Assembly (NCBI GenBank): GCA_029212405.1
Contig: JARGNR010000018.1
Coordinates: 1,406-65,405 of the forward strand
Direction of reading: 5' to 3'
DNA: 64,000 nt
Origin: Saprospiraceae bacterium
GTDB taxonomy: Bacteria; Bacteroidota; Bacteroidia; Chitinophagales; Saprospiraceae
A program made the position numbers and the translations under genes. The notes beneath the pieces are model-generated. The model had not been told where the DNA came from, ran no database searches, and worked only from the letters and a program-made list of their open reading frames with translations. Below, piece by piece: positions 11,511-21,458 of this stretch (its first letter is position 1; each line of letters starts with the position of its first letter).

Positions 11511-11656
11511 AAACCATAGAACTAACGCCCTTTAAAACCTCATATAATTCTGAATATCAACCACTTAAATATTATTCCGCCTAGGAAACGAGAAGGTATA
11601 ATTTTGATTTAAAATAAAATATATCGTAACTTAGTCAGACAACTAAATAGAACCCC

Positions 11657-12439
11657 ATGAAATATTCAATCCTTTATTCTGTACTCATTCTATTCGTATT
11701 CTTAAATTGTAATGAGTCCAAAAAATCAACTTCAATCAAAAATTTAAATTCATCTACCACTACTATAGATAGTACAATAGTTCCTGATTGCTTTGCGAGT
11801 AGTAAAATTTTCCACCAAACTGCCTACTTATGGCAACAAAGCTGGTTATCTTATCAACATGAATTTAATAATGACAGTATCTTAAGTTCTCCTCAACTGA
11901 ATTTTGATGAGGATCTTTTAAATTCGATGTATCAATATGTTTCAGATTCACTTTTCCCTGGAGTAATAATATGGTATGTCATGCTCTCAGAGTCAGACCC
12001 TTACCCTTCTTTAGCGATACAAAACACAGTTTCTTGCTCAATTGATACACGAAGTCCTATACTTCTTTCTACGTACAACTCAGATAGTACCTCAATCATT
12101 ACTCAACGTACGCTCAATATATATAAAGAAAATTGGAAGGAAAAGGGTGAGGAAACTGGATCGGTGTATACCCCTGTATATGGCTATAATTATTCCTGGA
12201 ACTCTTTGAATACCTTGATGAGTCAAAACACTATCCGTTCAGGCATTTTTATTAGTTATGGTTTACGAACCATTGAACCAGGTGAAGAGGGCAACTATGA
12301 TTCTTCAGATACACCTCGTTCAGGCAGTGTGGTCTATTGTAATGTTTTGTATGAATCTGAACACGAAAAAAATCCTCTTACTACGCTATTGGACTTTGCT
12401 ATGCCCTGTCCTGAATATTGCGGAGACAACAAGAACTAA
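11657..12439 (+). CDS. Putative lipoprotein of unknown function
   Basis: MKYSILYSVLILFVFLNCNESKK: lipoprotein signal with lipobox Cys. Confidence 0.65.
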   Translation: MKYSILYSVLILFVFLNCNESKKSTSIKNLNSSTTTIDSTIVPDCFASSKIFHQTAYLWQQSWLSYQHEFNNDSILSSPQLNFDEDLLNSMYQYVSDSLFPGVIIWYVMLSESDPYPSLAIQNTVSCSIDTRSPILLSTYNSDSTSIITQRTLNIYKENWKEKGEETGSVYTPVYGYNYSWNSLNTLMSQNTIRSGIFISYGLRTIEPGEEGNYDSSDTPRSGSVVYCNVLYESEHEKNPLTTLLDFAMPCPEYCGDNKN

Positions 12440-12444
12440 CAGCT

Positions 12445-13083
12445 ATGATTCTTGCATATCTTGCTTTATCCATGCCAATACTACCAGCCCTCCTTTCTTT
12501 GGTAAAATGGAAACAACTAAACGAATCTCAAAGATGGTTTTGTGGCCTGCTTTGGTTCATTATTGTTGTCTCATTCACAGGAAGATGGTGGGCTCTTGTT
12601 GTAATGAAAAATAATCTTCCATTCTTTTACATCTATATATTAGGGGAGTTTCTATTTTTCTTACAAATATTCCGATTGTGGTTTGGTCAATCCATTAAAG
12701 ATCGGGTATGGATAAGGTTGGGTGTACTTTTTTCCATTGTTTGGACTATTAATGTCTTTACTGGCGAAGGTTGGTGGGCGTTTCCTGATTACATACGAGC
12801 ATTGGAGTCCATCCTACTCATTACAATTGTCATTATTTGGTTTCAAAAAATGCTTCGGGAAAAAGTTATTCTTCATCCTTATAAAACATTTGAATTTTGG
12901 ATATCTGCAGGACTACTGATCTTTTTAAGCGGCAATTTTCTATTGTTTGTCTTCTCCAAATTAATTTTGAATGCAGGTAAAGAAGTATTCTTAGCTATCT
13001 GGAAAGTAAATGCTATCTTGAATATCTTATTGTATGGAATGTATACCATTGCTTTAGTATGGGTGAAGAGGACAATCAAATAG
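12445..13083 (+). CDS. Polytopic membrane protein, probable membrane sensor partner of the downstream kinase
   Basis: MILAYLALSMPILPALLSLVKW...; about 7 hydrophobic segments; ATG at 12445 is 5 nt after the upstream stop; 25-nt overlap with the kinase ORF. Confidence 0.65.
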   Translation: MILAYLALSMPILPALLSLVKWKQLNESQRWFCGLLWFIIVVSFTGRWWALVVMKNNLPFFYIYILGEFLFFLQIFRLWFGQSIKDRVWIRLGVLFSIVWTINVFTGEGWWAFPDYIRALESILLITIVIIWFQKMLREKVILHPYKTFEFWISAGLLIFLSGNFLLFVFSKLILNAGKEVFLAIWKVNAILNILLYGMYTIALVWVKRTIK

Positions 13084-13850
13084 TATTGATATTTGTAGTT
13101 AGTGCAGCTTTTGTGGTGCTACTTGCTATATTACTAGTGCTATTTCTAGTGATATACCAAAAGAGGATTGTCCACCAAGAAATACAATTGCAAAAATTGC
13201 AAAACGAACGCCAGCAAGTGCTTCTCAAAGCCACTATAGAAGGACAAGAACGAGAACGAGAACGGATAGCAAAAGATCTTCATGATGGAATTGGTTCTCT
13301 ATTATCTGGTCTAAGTCTTCACTTAAAATTTCAAAAGGATAAGGAAGCTAATGACTCTGACAAAAAAGAATTCCTAGTTCAAGCATGCAAATTAGTTGAT
13401 GAGGGCATTCATAATGTACGAAATGTGAGTCATAATTTACTGCCATCCACCCTAGAAAAGTTTGGACTTATCTCAGCGATCAAAGAATGTATTCAACCCA
13501 TCGACAAAGCCTCACCTATTTCTATTTCTCTAGAAGTCCCATTTGAATCATACCCGATCCCAAAAAATGTTTCACTGGGCTTATTGCGTGTATTTCAAGA
13601 ACTTATACAAAATACACTTAAACACTCAAATGGCAGTGAGGTTATCATAACATTAGAGTACAAACCAAAGATAATTACCATGACCTATTTTGATAATGGT
13701 ACTGAAGTTGATCGATCAAAATTGGAATCTAATGGAATAGGTATAAAGAGTATACAGAGTCGAATTCATGCCTTAGAGGGCAGTTTTTCAATGTCTATAG
13801 ATAATGGATTTTCTGTTAATATTGAAGTCCCCAATGGTTTAAATACATAA
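13059..13850 (+). CDS. Sensor histidine kinase (HisKA_3/NarX-type)
   Basis: One TM, then EGQERERERIAKDLHDGIGSLLSGLSLHL (H-box) and a HATPase region LLRVFQELIQNTLKHSNGSE. Confidence 0.9.
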   Translation: MGEEDNQIVLIFVVSAAFVVLLAILLVLFLVIYQKRIVHQEIQLQKLQNERQQVLLKATIEGQERERERIAKDLHDGIGSLLSGLSLHLKFQKDKEANDSDKKEFLVQACKLVDEGIHNVRNVSHNLLPSTLEKFGLISAIKECIQPIDKASPISISLEVPFESYPIPKNVSLGLLRVFQELIQNTLKHSNGSEVIITLEYKPKIITMTYFDNGTEVDRSKLESNGIGIKSIQSRIHALEGSFSMSIDNGFSVNIEVPNGLNT

Positions 13851-13853
13851 ACA

Positions 13854-14519
13854 ATGAATGTAACTACTAGAATTGCTATTGCAGATGATCATAAATTAAT
13901 AAGAGCTGGAATACGTCTTATTTTAAATGAACACCCATCCTTTGAAGTCGTTCAAGAAGCTTCAAATGGGAGAGAACTGATCAATGGGTTGGCTGAAAGT
14001 AATCCCGATGTCATCCTTTTGGATATGGAAATGCCCATATTGTCAGGGCCTGATACACTGAGGGAAATAAGATCAAAAAACAAAGAAATTCCCGTCCTCA
14101 TTTTGACCATGCACAATAACGAAGCATTTATTTTACAAATGATGGAATTAGGAGCGAATGGATATTTGATTAAAAATACAGAACCCAAAGAAGTAATAGA
14201 GGCCATATCCAAAGTAATTAAATCAAAATATTTCTTCACGGAAGAGGTTTCAAAGGCTATGCTACGTGGAATTTCAGATCCTAATTTAAAATCAAAAGAA
14301 AATCTTAGTAGCCATAATCTTACGAATCGAGAAATCGATGTACTTCGATTGATTTGTAAAGAGTTAACTACCGTTGAAATCGGACAAACATTATTTTTGA
14401 GTCCCAAAACTATTGAGGGGTACCGAAAAGTATTGCTGGATAAAACCGAGGCAAAAAATATGGCTGGACTTGTTTTATTTGCTGTTAAACATGGTATACA
14501 CAAAGATCCAATTAACTGA
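13854..14519 (+). CDS. Response regulator, NarL/LuxR family
   Basis: Receiver IAIADDHKLIRAGIRLIL...VILLDMEMP and HTH LTNREIDVLRLICKELTTVEIGQTLFLSPKTIEGYRKVLLDKTEAKN. Confidence 0.95.
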   Translation: MNVTTRIAIADDHKLIRAGIRLILNEHPSFEVVQEASNGRELINGLAESNPDVILLDMEMPILSGPDTLREIRSKNKEIPVLILTMHNNEAFILQMMELGANGYLIKNTEPKEVIEAISKVIKSKYFFTEEVSKAMLRGISDPNLKSKENLSSHNLTNREIDVLRLICKELTTVEIGQTLFLSPKTIEGYRKVLLDKTEAKNMAGLVLFAVKHGIHKDPIN

Positions 14520-14579
14520 ATTTGACTCTCAAGTATCAAGAATTATGTAGGTCAATTAATCAATTCAAAATCCTTAACT

Positions 14580-15047
14580 ATGCAACATACTGGACTTCAA
14601 TCTCATGAATATTATATGAGACTTTTGATTCAACTGGCAAAAAAAAATCCTAGGGCACCATTTGCAGCTATGATTGTGGATGCACAAAGTGGAGAAATAC
14701 TGTCGAAAGGACTCAACAACTCAAAAGTAAATCCAACTGAACATGGAGAAGTCGTTGCAATCAATAACTATGCACGTTTGCACCCGTCAAGGCCATACAA
14801 AAACACGATTCTCTATACTACAGCAGAATCTTGTCCCATGTGTATGAGTGCTATAGTTTGGGCCAGAATTTCATTAACCGTATATGGAACTTCCATCCCA
14901 TTTTTGATCGAAAGTGGTTGGGGACAAATAACCATTCGTTCAAATGAGGTCGTTAACAATGCTTCTTCCTTTTATAAAGGCAGAGTGATTGGAGGAGTGT
15001 TAAAGGAATTTACCGACCCATTATTCGCTAACGGCCCTGGTAAATAA
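14580..15047 (+). CDS. Nucleoside deaminase (cytidine/deoxycytidylate deaminase fold)
   Basis: Zinc motifs EHGEVVAI (HxE) and ESCPMCMSAI (PCxxC). Confidence 0.9.
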   Translation: MQHTGLQSHEYYMRLLIQLAKKNPRAPFAAMIVDAQSGEILSKGLNNSKVNPTEHGEVVAINNYARLHPSRPYKNTILYTTAESCPMCMSAIVWARISLTVYGTSIPFLIESGWGQITIRSNEVVNNASSFYKGRVIGGVLKEFTDPLFANGPGK

Positions 15048-15083
15048 AAAATGAATATAGAATAATCACTCAGTCAATTCTAC

Positions 15084-15253
15084 ATATGAAGTGATTTAAA
15101 AACATATTGTTAATTCCATTGCATGTCATTGATTCTCAACTTTTCACAATTTTTCAGTCACGTAGCTAATGCTATGTTTCTTCAAAATCGTATCAATTTG
15201 AAAACCAAGCATATACAATTCATTTTAACATACGTTTTTAAATCACTTCTATA
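15084..15253. repeat. ~170-nt centred imperfect palindrome (long hairpin; MITE-like or structured RNA)
   Basis: Outer arms gaagtgatttaaaaac (15088-15103) and gtttttaaatcacttc (15234-15249) are perfectly complementary; pairing continues inward to the 4-nt loop TAAT at 15167-15170, symmetric about 15168.5. Confidence 0.7.
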
Positions 15254-15260
15254 TAAAAAC

Positions 15261-15300
15261 AATAAAACCACCAATTAATTCTGAAATTGATGGTTTTATT
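15261..15300 (-). terminator. Rho-independent terminator of the 15335-18889 gene
   Basis: AATAAAACCACCAATT / AATTGATGGTTTTATT 16-bp stem; the single mismatch is a G.U on the minus strand. Confidence 0.75.
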
Positions 15301-15334
15301 GTTGAGTGCTTTATCCGTTTACAAAATGTATCAC

Positions 15335-18300
15335 TTACAACTTCACCAACTTTTCTGTAAAGTAATTGTCTCCTACTTGAACTCTAAAAAGGTAGATTCC
15401 GGGACTCAATCCTAAGCCATCCATTTCATAGATAGTTCCATTTTGATTTTGAGTTGCAGAGAATGACACTTCCATTGTACGCCCGTTCATATCCACCAAT
15501 TCTGTTTTACCCAATTGATTTGGATTAGAATGAAGCACTTCGATTCTAGTTCGATCTACAAAAGGATTCATGTAGGTCTTAATTGCAATTTTATCTTGGA
15601 GTTGCGTCTCAGCTGTCGAAACCGTGCTAGATACCATAAAGTTATCTAAAATGTATCCCCATGAATTTGAGTTGATTGTAATCACCATATTCAATCTAAA
15701 ATAGACCTCATCTCCTTCTTCAAAGAAATCTGACAAACGGATGGTCCTGTTGGAGTACAGTTCATCTGTAGGGGCCGTACCTTCTGAATTGGCTATCTCC
15801 CAATCTGCATTTTCTTCCGAACTATATTGATCAAGAAACACCCAATTTTGCCCCTTATTATTCGTTGCTTCCAAAACTATGGATTCTAAATATCTACTAA
15901 ACCCAAATTCAACAAACGGTTGCAATAAAACAATTTCATCGAAGCTTATATTTGAACCCGAAGCTGGTATAATAATCGGTTTTTGAAAAATAGCCTGATA
16001 TGTTCGATTAATTTCTAAACTATGAACCGATTCCAATCCATTATTTCCAAATCCATTTGGAGTTCCTACACTGAAATCCGCAGTTGCTTCAGAAACTCTT
16101 CTTACTGCAAAGTCTTCATTTCCATCGTTGAAGTCATCCAAATAGTTTTCTACCTTATCGTCAATATCCACATCATAGAACAAGAATTCAGAATTCCGCA
16201 CTTTTACTTCACCGTTTTTGTATGCCCGTATTTCCACTTTAGCATCGTAGATATAATCTTCTGTATCAAAATATTCTAGGTCCATCTCAAATGGTTGCAA
16301 AAAAGGAGAGGCAACATTCCCAAAACTAAAGGTCTCAGAAAAGGTCTCTTCGAATGTCTCAACTGTTACTGTAAAGCTACCAGAATCAGCTGGTGTCAAA
16401 TGTCTCAAAGCTCCAGTCACCTTTTTATCAAAAATATTACCTGCAAATTGTGGAGCCCATAACGACAATTCTGGTGGTTCATACCCTTCTAATTCAGCCA
16501 ACGAAACGGTCCATATACCCCTTCCATGTGTAGCCAAAACCACTTCATCATTTACGATTTTCATTTCCCAGATGGCTGTTGCCGGTAGATCATCATCAAT
16601 CAGATTCCATGTGGCTCCTTTGTCTAGAGATTCAACTATTCCAATTTCAGTTCCCGCCCAAATAATATTATTGTCATACGGCATCACTAAAAGGGAAAAG
16701 ACAGAAACATCTGGAAATCCTCTACTACTTGTCCCATCAATCGTGCCTTCAAAACCTGAAATATCTTCCCACGTCTGCCCAAAGTCTGTTGTACGGACAA
16801 TTTTAGGTTGTCCTGCAGTCCCAAAAAGTGCATAGGCCGTAGCATCATCGGAAGGATGCGTGGCTATCCCAGCAACTACTCCTAACTCTTGTTCTATATA
16901 TGGTGAAGTTTCTGTAAACGTCATTCCTCCATCTTGACTCACGCATATCCTGCTATCAGAAACCATTCCTGTACCAGTCCAAACCACTTCAGGATTTATT
17001 AATGATATATCAATGGGTGTTCTTAATCCAGAAAACATATATGTTTCTGGAACTTCGCTGGTTATCCAATTTCGTCCAAAATCTGTTGAAAGTGCTGGTC
17101 CATCAAATGTGGAAATCATAATCATATCTCCATCCTGTTTTGAATTGGCTATGGTAGTAATGAAAGGCCCAAATCTACCCGGCGTCTCTAATGGAAACCA
17201 TGAAGCACCACCATCTATACTCTTAAAGAAATTATTTATTTGGGATGATTCAATGATCTGATTTGGGTCGTTATAATTCCATGCTGCTTCAAAACCATCT
17301 CCACTGGGAGCGTATGCCCAATTTGATGTTTCATCCGGATTTTCAGGCGAAACCCAACTTCCATTATCTTGTGTACCTCCCACATATCGATCACTGCCAT
17401 TCATTTTATCCACACCATAAAATGTAGACACGTTATACCCGTCTACTGTGGTCCATTCCACTCCTTCAGGGTTGAAGCCCAGTAAAAATGTATCTCCAGT
17501 CTGAGTAAATGTAGCCCCTTTATCTCTGGATACTGCTACTCCTCCATCGTTCACATTGATCAGAATGAATTCTTCATTTTCTGCATCTACAACACTAAAA
17601 TAGATTCCGTGATGATCGACATGTACACCTTTTGTACTCGTTTCATAAAACTCCTCATATTGACTATATCCATCAACGATCACATCCATTTCTCCAATAG
17701 CCAATCCTTCAAAAACTTGTACTTCCATGCTTAAAAGGGCACTTGTACCTCCAAAGTAAATTTTTTGAGGGTTGAATGGATCTACAGCTATTGTTTTGTT
17801 CCAAAAACTTTGTCTAAATGAAAAATTACTGTAATCATCTTTTGCATTGTTGGCAATAACTTCTTGAAAATTTGCACCTGCATCACTTGACACAAATATC
17901 TTGTCTCCAGGTGAAAACTCCTGATCATCAATAGGGGTAGTAAAATAAACGAAGTTTGGATCAGATGGCGATACTGCTATTTCTATTCTACCTGGACGCA
18001 ATTCTGGAGACTCAAATAACCATACAAAATCCCAATTATCTCCTCCGTCAACCGTTTTCAATACCCCTTCTTGATTAAGGCCAGCATACAACACATTTCC
18101 ATCTTCTGGACTCATTACAATATGAGGAATAATGTCAAAATGGAATAGGACTTCCTCCCAACTTTCTCCCCCATCCTTAGAACGCATGACAAACCCTTGA
18201 ACATCACTGCTTGTATTATTATTTCTAGTAGCTGCAAACACGATATTTGGATCACTAGGATCAACAGCCATTCTCAATACATTGGAAAAAGAACTATTGC

Positions 18301-18889
18301 CGACTGTAGATTCCAATACAGTCCATGTTTCTCCGCCATCAACTGATTTATATATTCCAGCACCTGCCGTACTTAAATTATTAAATCCTTCTCCTGACCC
18401 TGCATAAATAACTTCAGGAACTGATTGGCAACCCATAATAACGGAAGTGCCAAGATGAGGGACATTCGGGGTTTTAATCTCGTAAGTATTTCCTCCATCT
18501 TCTGTTTTCCAAACTCCACCTTGAGCGGAACCAACAAACCAAGTTTCGCCTGTTGCATCTCTTGGGTCTATCCATATACTCCTGGATCTACCTGAGGCAT
18601 TTCCTGGGCCTCTTTCTTCCCAAGTCAAATCTCTAGCCTCAGATTCAGGGAGCCTCTTCTTTAACTTTTCATATTCTTTCCCTTGATATCCCGTAGAATA
18701 GGCGTAAGGTGAATCCTTCGGAGATTTCCGGATTAAGTGATGATACAAAGCAAATTTTTCAGCGCCTGTCAGCTTTCCGATTTCAATTGAATCTCCATCA
18801 TCAACTGTCTCAACTGTTTTTACGTTTTGTTGTACAAAAAATAGTGCTCCTATAAATAGAAAGCAAAGAAAAACAATGTATTTCTTCAT
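15335..18889 (-). CDS. Secreted VPS10/sortilin-like BNR-repeat beta-propeller protein with T9SS type A sorting domain
   Basis: Repeated SxDGGxTW motifs (YKSVDGGETWTVL, LKTVDGGDNWDFV, VRTTDFGQTWEDI); C-terminus TRIEVLHSNPNQLGKTELVDMNGR...GLSPGIYLFRVQVGDNYFTEKLVKL. Confidence 0.92.
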   Translation of the reverse strand: MKKYIVFLCFLFIGALFFVQQNVKTVETVDDGDSIEIGKLTGAEKFALYHHLIRKSPKDSPYAYSTGYQGKEYEKLKKRLPESEARDLTWEERGPGNASGRSRSIWIDPRDATGETWFVGSAQGGVWKTEDGGNTYEIKTPNVPHLGTSVIMGCQSVPEVIYAGSGEGFNNLSTAGAGIYKSVDGGETWTVLESTVGNSSFSNVLRMAVDPSDPNIVFAATRNNNTSSDVQGFVMRSKDGGESWEEVLFHFDIIPHIVMSPEDGNVLYAGLNQEGVLKTVDGGDNWDFVWLFESPELRPGRIEIAVSPSDPNFVYFTTPIDDQEFSPGDKIFVSSDAGANFQEVIANNAKDDYSNFSFRQSFWNKTIAVDPFNPQKIYFGGTSALLSMEVQVFEGLAIGEMDVIVDGYSQYEEFYETSTKGVHVDHHGIYFSVVDAENEEFILINVNDGGVAVSRDKGATFTQTGDTFLLGFNPEGVEWTTVDGYNVSTFYGVDKMNGSDRYVGGTQDNGSWVSPENPDETSNWAYAPSGDGFEAAWNYNDPNQIIESSQINNFFKSIDGGASWFPLETPGRFGPFITTIANSKQDGDMIMISTFDGPALSTDFGRNWITSEVPETYMFSGLRTPIDISLINPEVVWTGTGMVSDSRICVSQDGGMTFTETSPYIEQELGVVAGIATHPSDDATAYALFGTAGQPKIVRTTDFGQTWEDISGFEGTIDGTSSRGFPDVSVFSLLVMPYDNNIIWAGTEIGIVESLDKGATWNLIDDDLPATAIWEMKIVNDEVVLATHGRGIWTVSLAELEGYEPPELSLWAPQFAGNIFDKKVTGALRHLTPADSGSFTVTVETFEETFSETFSFGNVASPFLQPFEMDLEYFDTEDYIYDAKVEIRAYKNGEVKVRNSEFLFYDVDIDDKVENYLDDFNDGNEDFAVRRVSEATADFSVGTPNGFGNNGLESVHSLEINRTYQAIFQKPIIIPASGSNISFDEIVLLQPFVEFGFSRYLESIVLEATNNKGQNWVFLDQYSSEENADWEIANSEGTAPTDELYSNRTIRLSDFFEEGDEVYFRLNMVITINSNSWGYILDNFMVSSTVSTAETQLQDKIAIKTYMNPFVDRTRIEVLHSNPNQLGKTELVDMNGRTMEVSFSATQNQNGTIYEMDGLGLSPGIYLFRVQVGDNYFTEKLVKL

Positions 18890-19010
18890 TGGTAATGTAA
18901 TTATATATGGATAATAGGTTTATGTGACTGGTCACACATCTAAAAATATACCGTAATATAGTACAAAAAAGACAAAATGTTTGAGGTAATTTAAAAGAGT
19001 TGATTGCAAT

Positions 19011-21458
19011 TTATTGTCGAACCTCAAAAGAATTATAACCAGTAAAAGGTATTCCATTTGCAGTCAGCCCTTGCACTTCAATAATATAATTCGAAGCCAC
19101 ATCCGAAGAATAAAATTCTACTTTCCCTTTGCCTTCATTGATAGATACACGTGGATTCCAATACAAGGTTGTGCGCATATCAGGTTTTTCAGCCCCTGCA
19201 AATACTACTGAGTAATCTGGACTGTAAAACTCTCTATTCGAACTGTATCCTTCGTATTTAATATTGGCAACGTAATCTGGTTTGTCATAATAATCATCAA
19301 CACTTCCAAATCCTGCTCTTTTTGTATACACCGCTACTATTCCATTTCCTCCTCCAAATATAGTTGTAGAGGAAAGTCCTTTAAGTACATCAATAAATGC
19401 AATTTGAGATACTGGAATTGCATTCAAGGTAGTATAAGACACCTCATTTCCATCTAACAAGACTTTCGCATCCAAACTTCCTTGAATTGTATTTGATCCC
19501 CCTCTCAATCGAAATCTTTGATCAACATCTGGAGTTCCGACAATTTGCACACCAGATACTTGGTCACGAACCAACTCAAATATATTTCTAATATATCGAC
19601 CTTTCATTATAGAATCAATCATGATCCTGCTGTCATAGTGTCGATAACCTATACCATATTCTTTTTTAAGTGCTATATCTCTAGACAAATCTGAAGCACT
19701 AATAGAAACTTCATCCAATTCAATCTGCCATTCAGCAGAATATATACTATCTACCGTTTCTATTTTCTTAGAACGTTCAATATATTCAGTAACTCCTCTT
19801 TTTCCAGGTCCTTCATATGAAATCTTATGCATAGACTTCACTTTTTTACTGCCTGTACTATTGAGAAATAACCTTACATCATCCGTAGTATTACTGGAAG
19901 TAGGATCTATAGAATTAGGAATACTTGCTTTAAGAAAAATATTACTTCCTTCCCTTAACTCCGGGAATGACGCTCTAAAAGAACCATCTGCTTGAGTCTC
20001 TATTACATCTCCAACAAATCCAGCATTAATGATAGAAAATTCTACGCTGGCTTGAATTGGGTTTCCTTTATAAAATACTGTTCCAGATATTGTAAATCCA
20101 CTTTCTGGTATATATTCGATTTCAGGCTCTGTTCTGCTTACTACATCTTCCCATTTAATTCTTGTCCATCCTCTGGTCATCATTAACAAATCCAATAGGA
20201 ACTTTGTCTTTTTGCTATTGTCCTTAAAATAGAAATTAGGGTTTGAAATTCCTTTCGTAAATTCTGAATTAAGCAGTAGGTAACTCTTAATATTTGCTCC
20301 TTTATCCAAGTCTTTCATTAGGCTGGCATCCACAACTGCTATAGATAAATCTGCATCGATAGCCACGTCAGAATCTGATCCAATAGTTAAATCAACTGTA
20401 GTTTTTTGCCTTGTATTCAAATACTCATAGGGCACAGAAGCTTCTACATCGATCTCATTTTTCTCATGGCTCATGAATACCGCTCTTTCAGCAACGGGGC
20501 TGCCATTTTCGTTAAAGAGTGTAAACTGAGCTACACCATCAGGCAAACTGGATTTATCAATTTTTATAGTCGTATTGTCATTGGTAATTCCATCTTGCTG
20601 TAAAAAAACCAATCCTCTCATGTGTCCAATGACAAAGCAACCTTCCAGATTTATTTCACTTGTTTTATCAATTTCAATAAATAAACTCTCTTTGCTCAAG
20701 TTATTCACTGTAAAACTATATCCCTTAGATCGTACAGAAGGCAAATTAAATTGTACTCCTTTATATTCACCGCTATACGTCTTTCCATATTCTGGAATCA
20801 TACTGAAATAACCAATTCCATTATGCATCGCTTTTGCAGAAGTAACTACATTTCCTGAATTATCCTTTATCACAAGGTCTCCTTTACTCCCATCAGAAAC
20901 TTCAAAAGCCACTTTACTCGTCAATCCATTCACTAAATGTCCTCCTTCAGGAAAAAACCTCACCTGAATTGATTTTGTAGAGTCTTCAGATGTCTCTTCA
21001 TCTAAAACAGTGCTCGTACTCCAAATTGCAATTTCTTTTGAAAACGTATAATCGTGATCGTAATTTTGCATGTATGCAGAGAAACCTCTTAAGGTATACA
21101 CTCCCTCTTCCCAATCTTCATTAATTTCAAAATCTCCATTCCCTATTTTTCCATTCAATTGAATATTGCGTTCTGCTACAACTTCTCCACTCTCGTTTTC
21201 CAAATGAACATAAACAAGTCCTGAAACAGGATCTTCTGAATGATCATTTGCATTCATTGCGTATACAGAAAACCATAAATCATCACCTTTAGTATAATAA
21301 GGCTTATCCGTATGAATGTAAATTTTTGTTTGCGGATAATTGGCAACCATAAATTCCAAGTTATCTACAAGTTTACCCATCATTGGATTTTGATAGATCT
21401 TAAAGCCTAGCGTTACAATTGCAATTACAAGTAGAAGGATTAGTGAGAATTTTTTCAT
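19011..21458 (-). CDS. MG2-like domain protein with TonB-dependent receptor plug domain, no beta-barrel
   Basis: N-terminal KIYIHTDKPYYTKGDDLWFSVYAM (MG2-like); C-terminal plug-like IFELVRDQVSGVQIVG...RFRLRGGSNTIQG...VLLDGNEV...IDVLKG..STTIFGGGNGIVAVYTKRA. Confidence 0.82.
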   Translation of the reverse strand: MKKFSLILLLVIAIVTLGFKIYQNPMMGKLVDNLEFMVANYPQTKIYIHTDKPYYTKGDDLWFSVYAMNANDHSEDPVSGLVYVHLENESGEVVAERNIQLNGKIGNGDFEINEDWEEGVYTLRGFSAYMQNYDHDYTFSKEIAIWSTSTVLDEETSEDSTKSIQVRFFPEGGHLVNGLTSKVAFEVSDGSKGDLVIKDNSGNVVTSAKAMHNGIGYFSMIPEYGKTYSGEYKGVQFNLPSVRSKGYSFTVNNLSKESLFIEIDKTSEINLEGCFVIGHMRGLVFLQQDGITNDNTTIKIDKSSLPDGVAQFTLFNENGSPVAERAVFMSHEKNEIDVEASVPYEYLNTRQKTTVDLTIGSDSDVAIDADLSIAVVDASLMKDLDKGANIKSYLLLNSEFTKGISNPNFYFKDNSKKTKFLLDLLMMTRGWTRIKWEDVVSRTEPEIEYIPESGFTISGTVFYKGNPIQASVEFSIINAGFVGDVIETQADGSFRASFPELREGSNIFLKASIPNSIDPTSSNTTDDVRLFLNSTGSKKVKSMHKISYEGPGKRGVTEYIERSKKIETVDSIYSAEWQIELDEVSISASDLSRDIALKKEYGIGYRHYDSRIMIDSIMKGRYIRNIFELVRDQVSGVQIVGTPDVDQRFRLRGGSNTIQGSLDAKVLLDGNEVSYTTLNAIPVSQIAFIDVLKGLSSTTIFGGGNGIVAVYTKRAGFGSVDDYYDKPDYVANIKYEGYSSNREFYSPDYSVVFAGAEKPDMRTTLYWNPRVSINEGKGKVEFYSSDVASNYIIEVQGLTANGIPFTGYNSFEVRQ

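Noticed and set aside
12258-12614. 118-aa + ORF overlapping the lipoprotein and membrane protein genes
   Set aside because: Out-of-frame overlap with two better-supported ORFs; no signal or family resemblance.
13952-14539. 195-aa minus ORF opposite the NarL regulator
   Set aside because: Entirely antisense to a clear response regulator; composition consistent with a mirrored frame.
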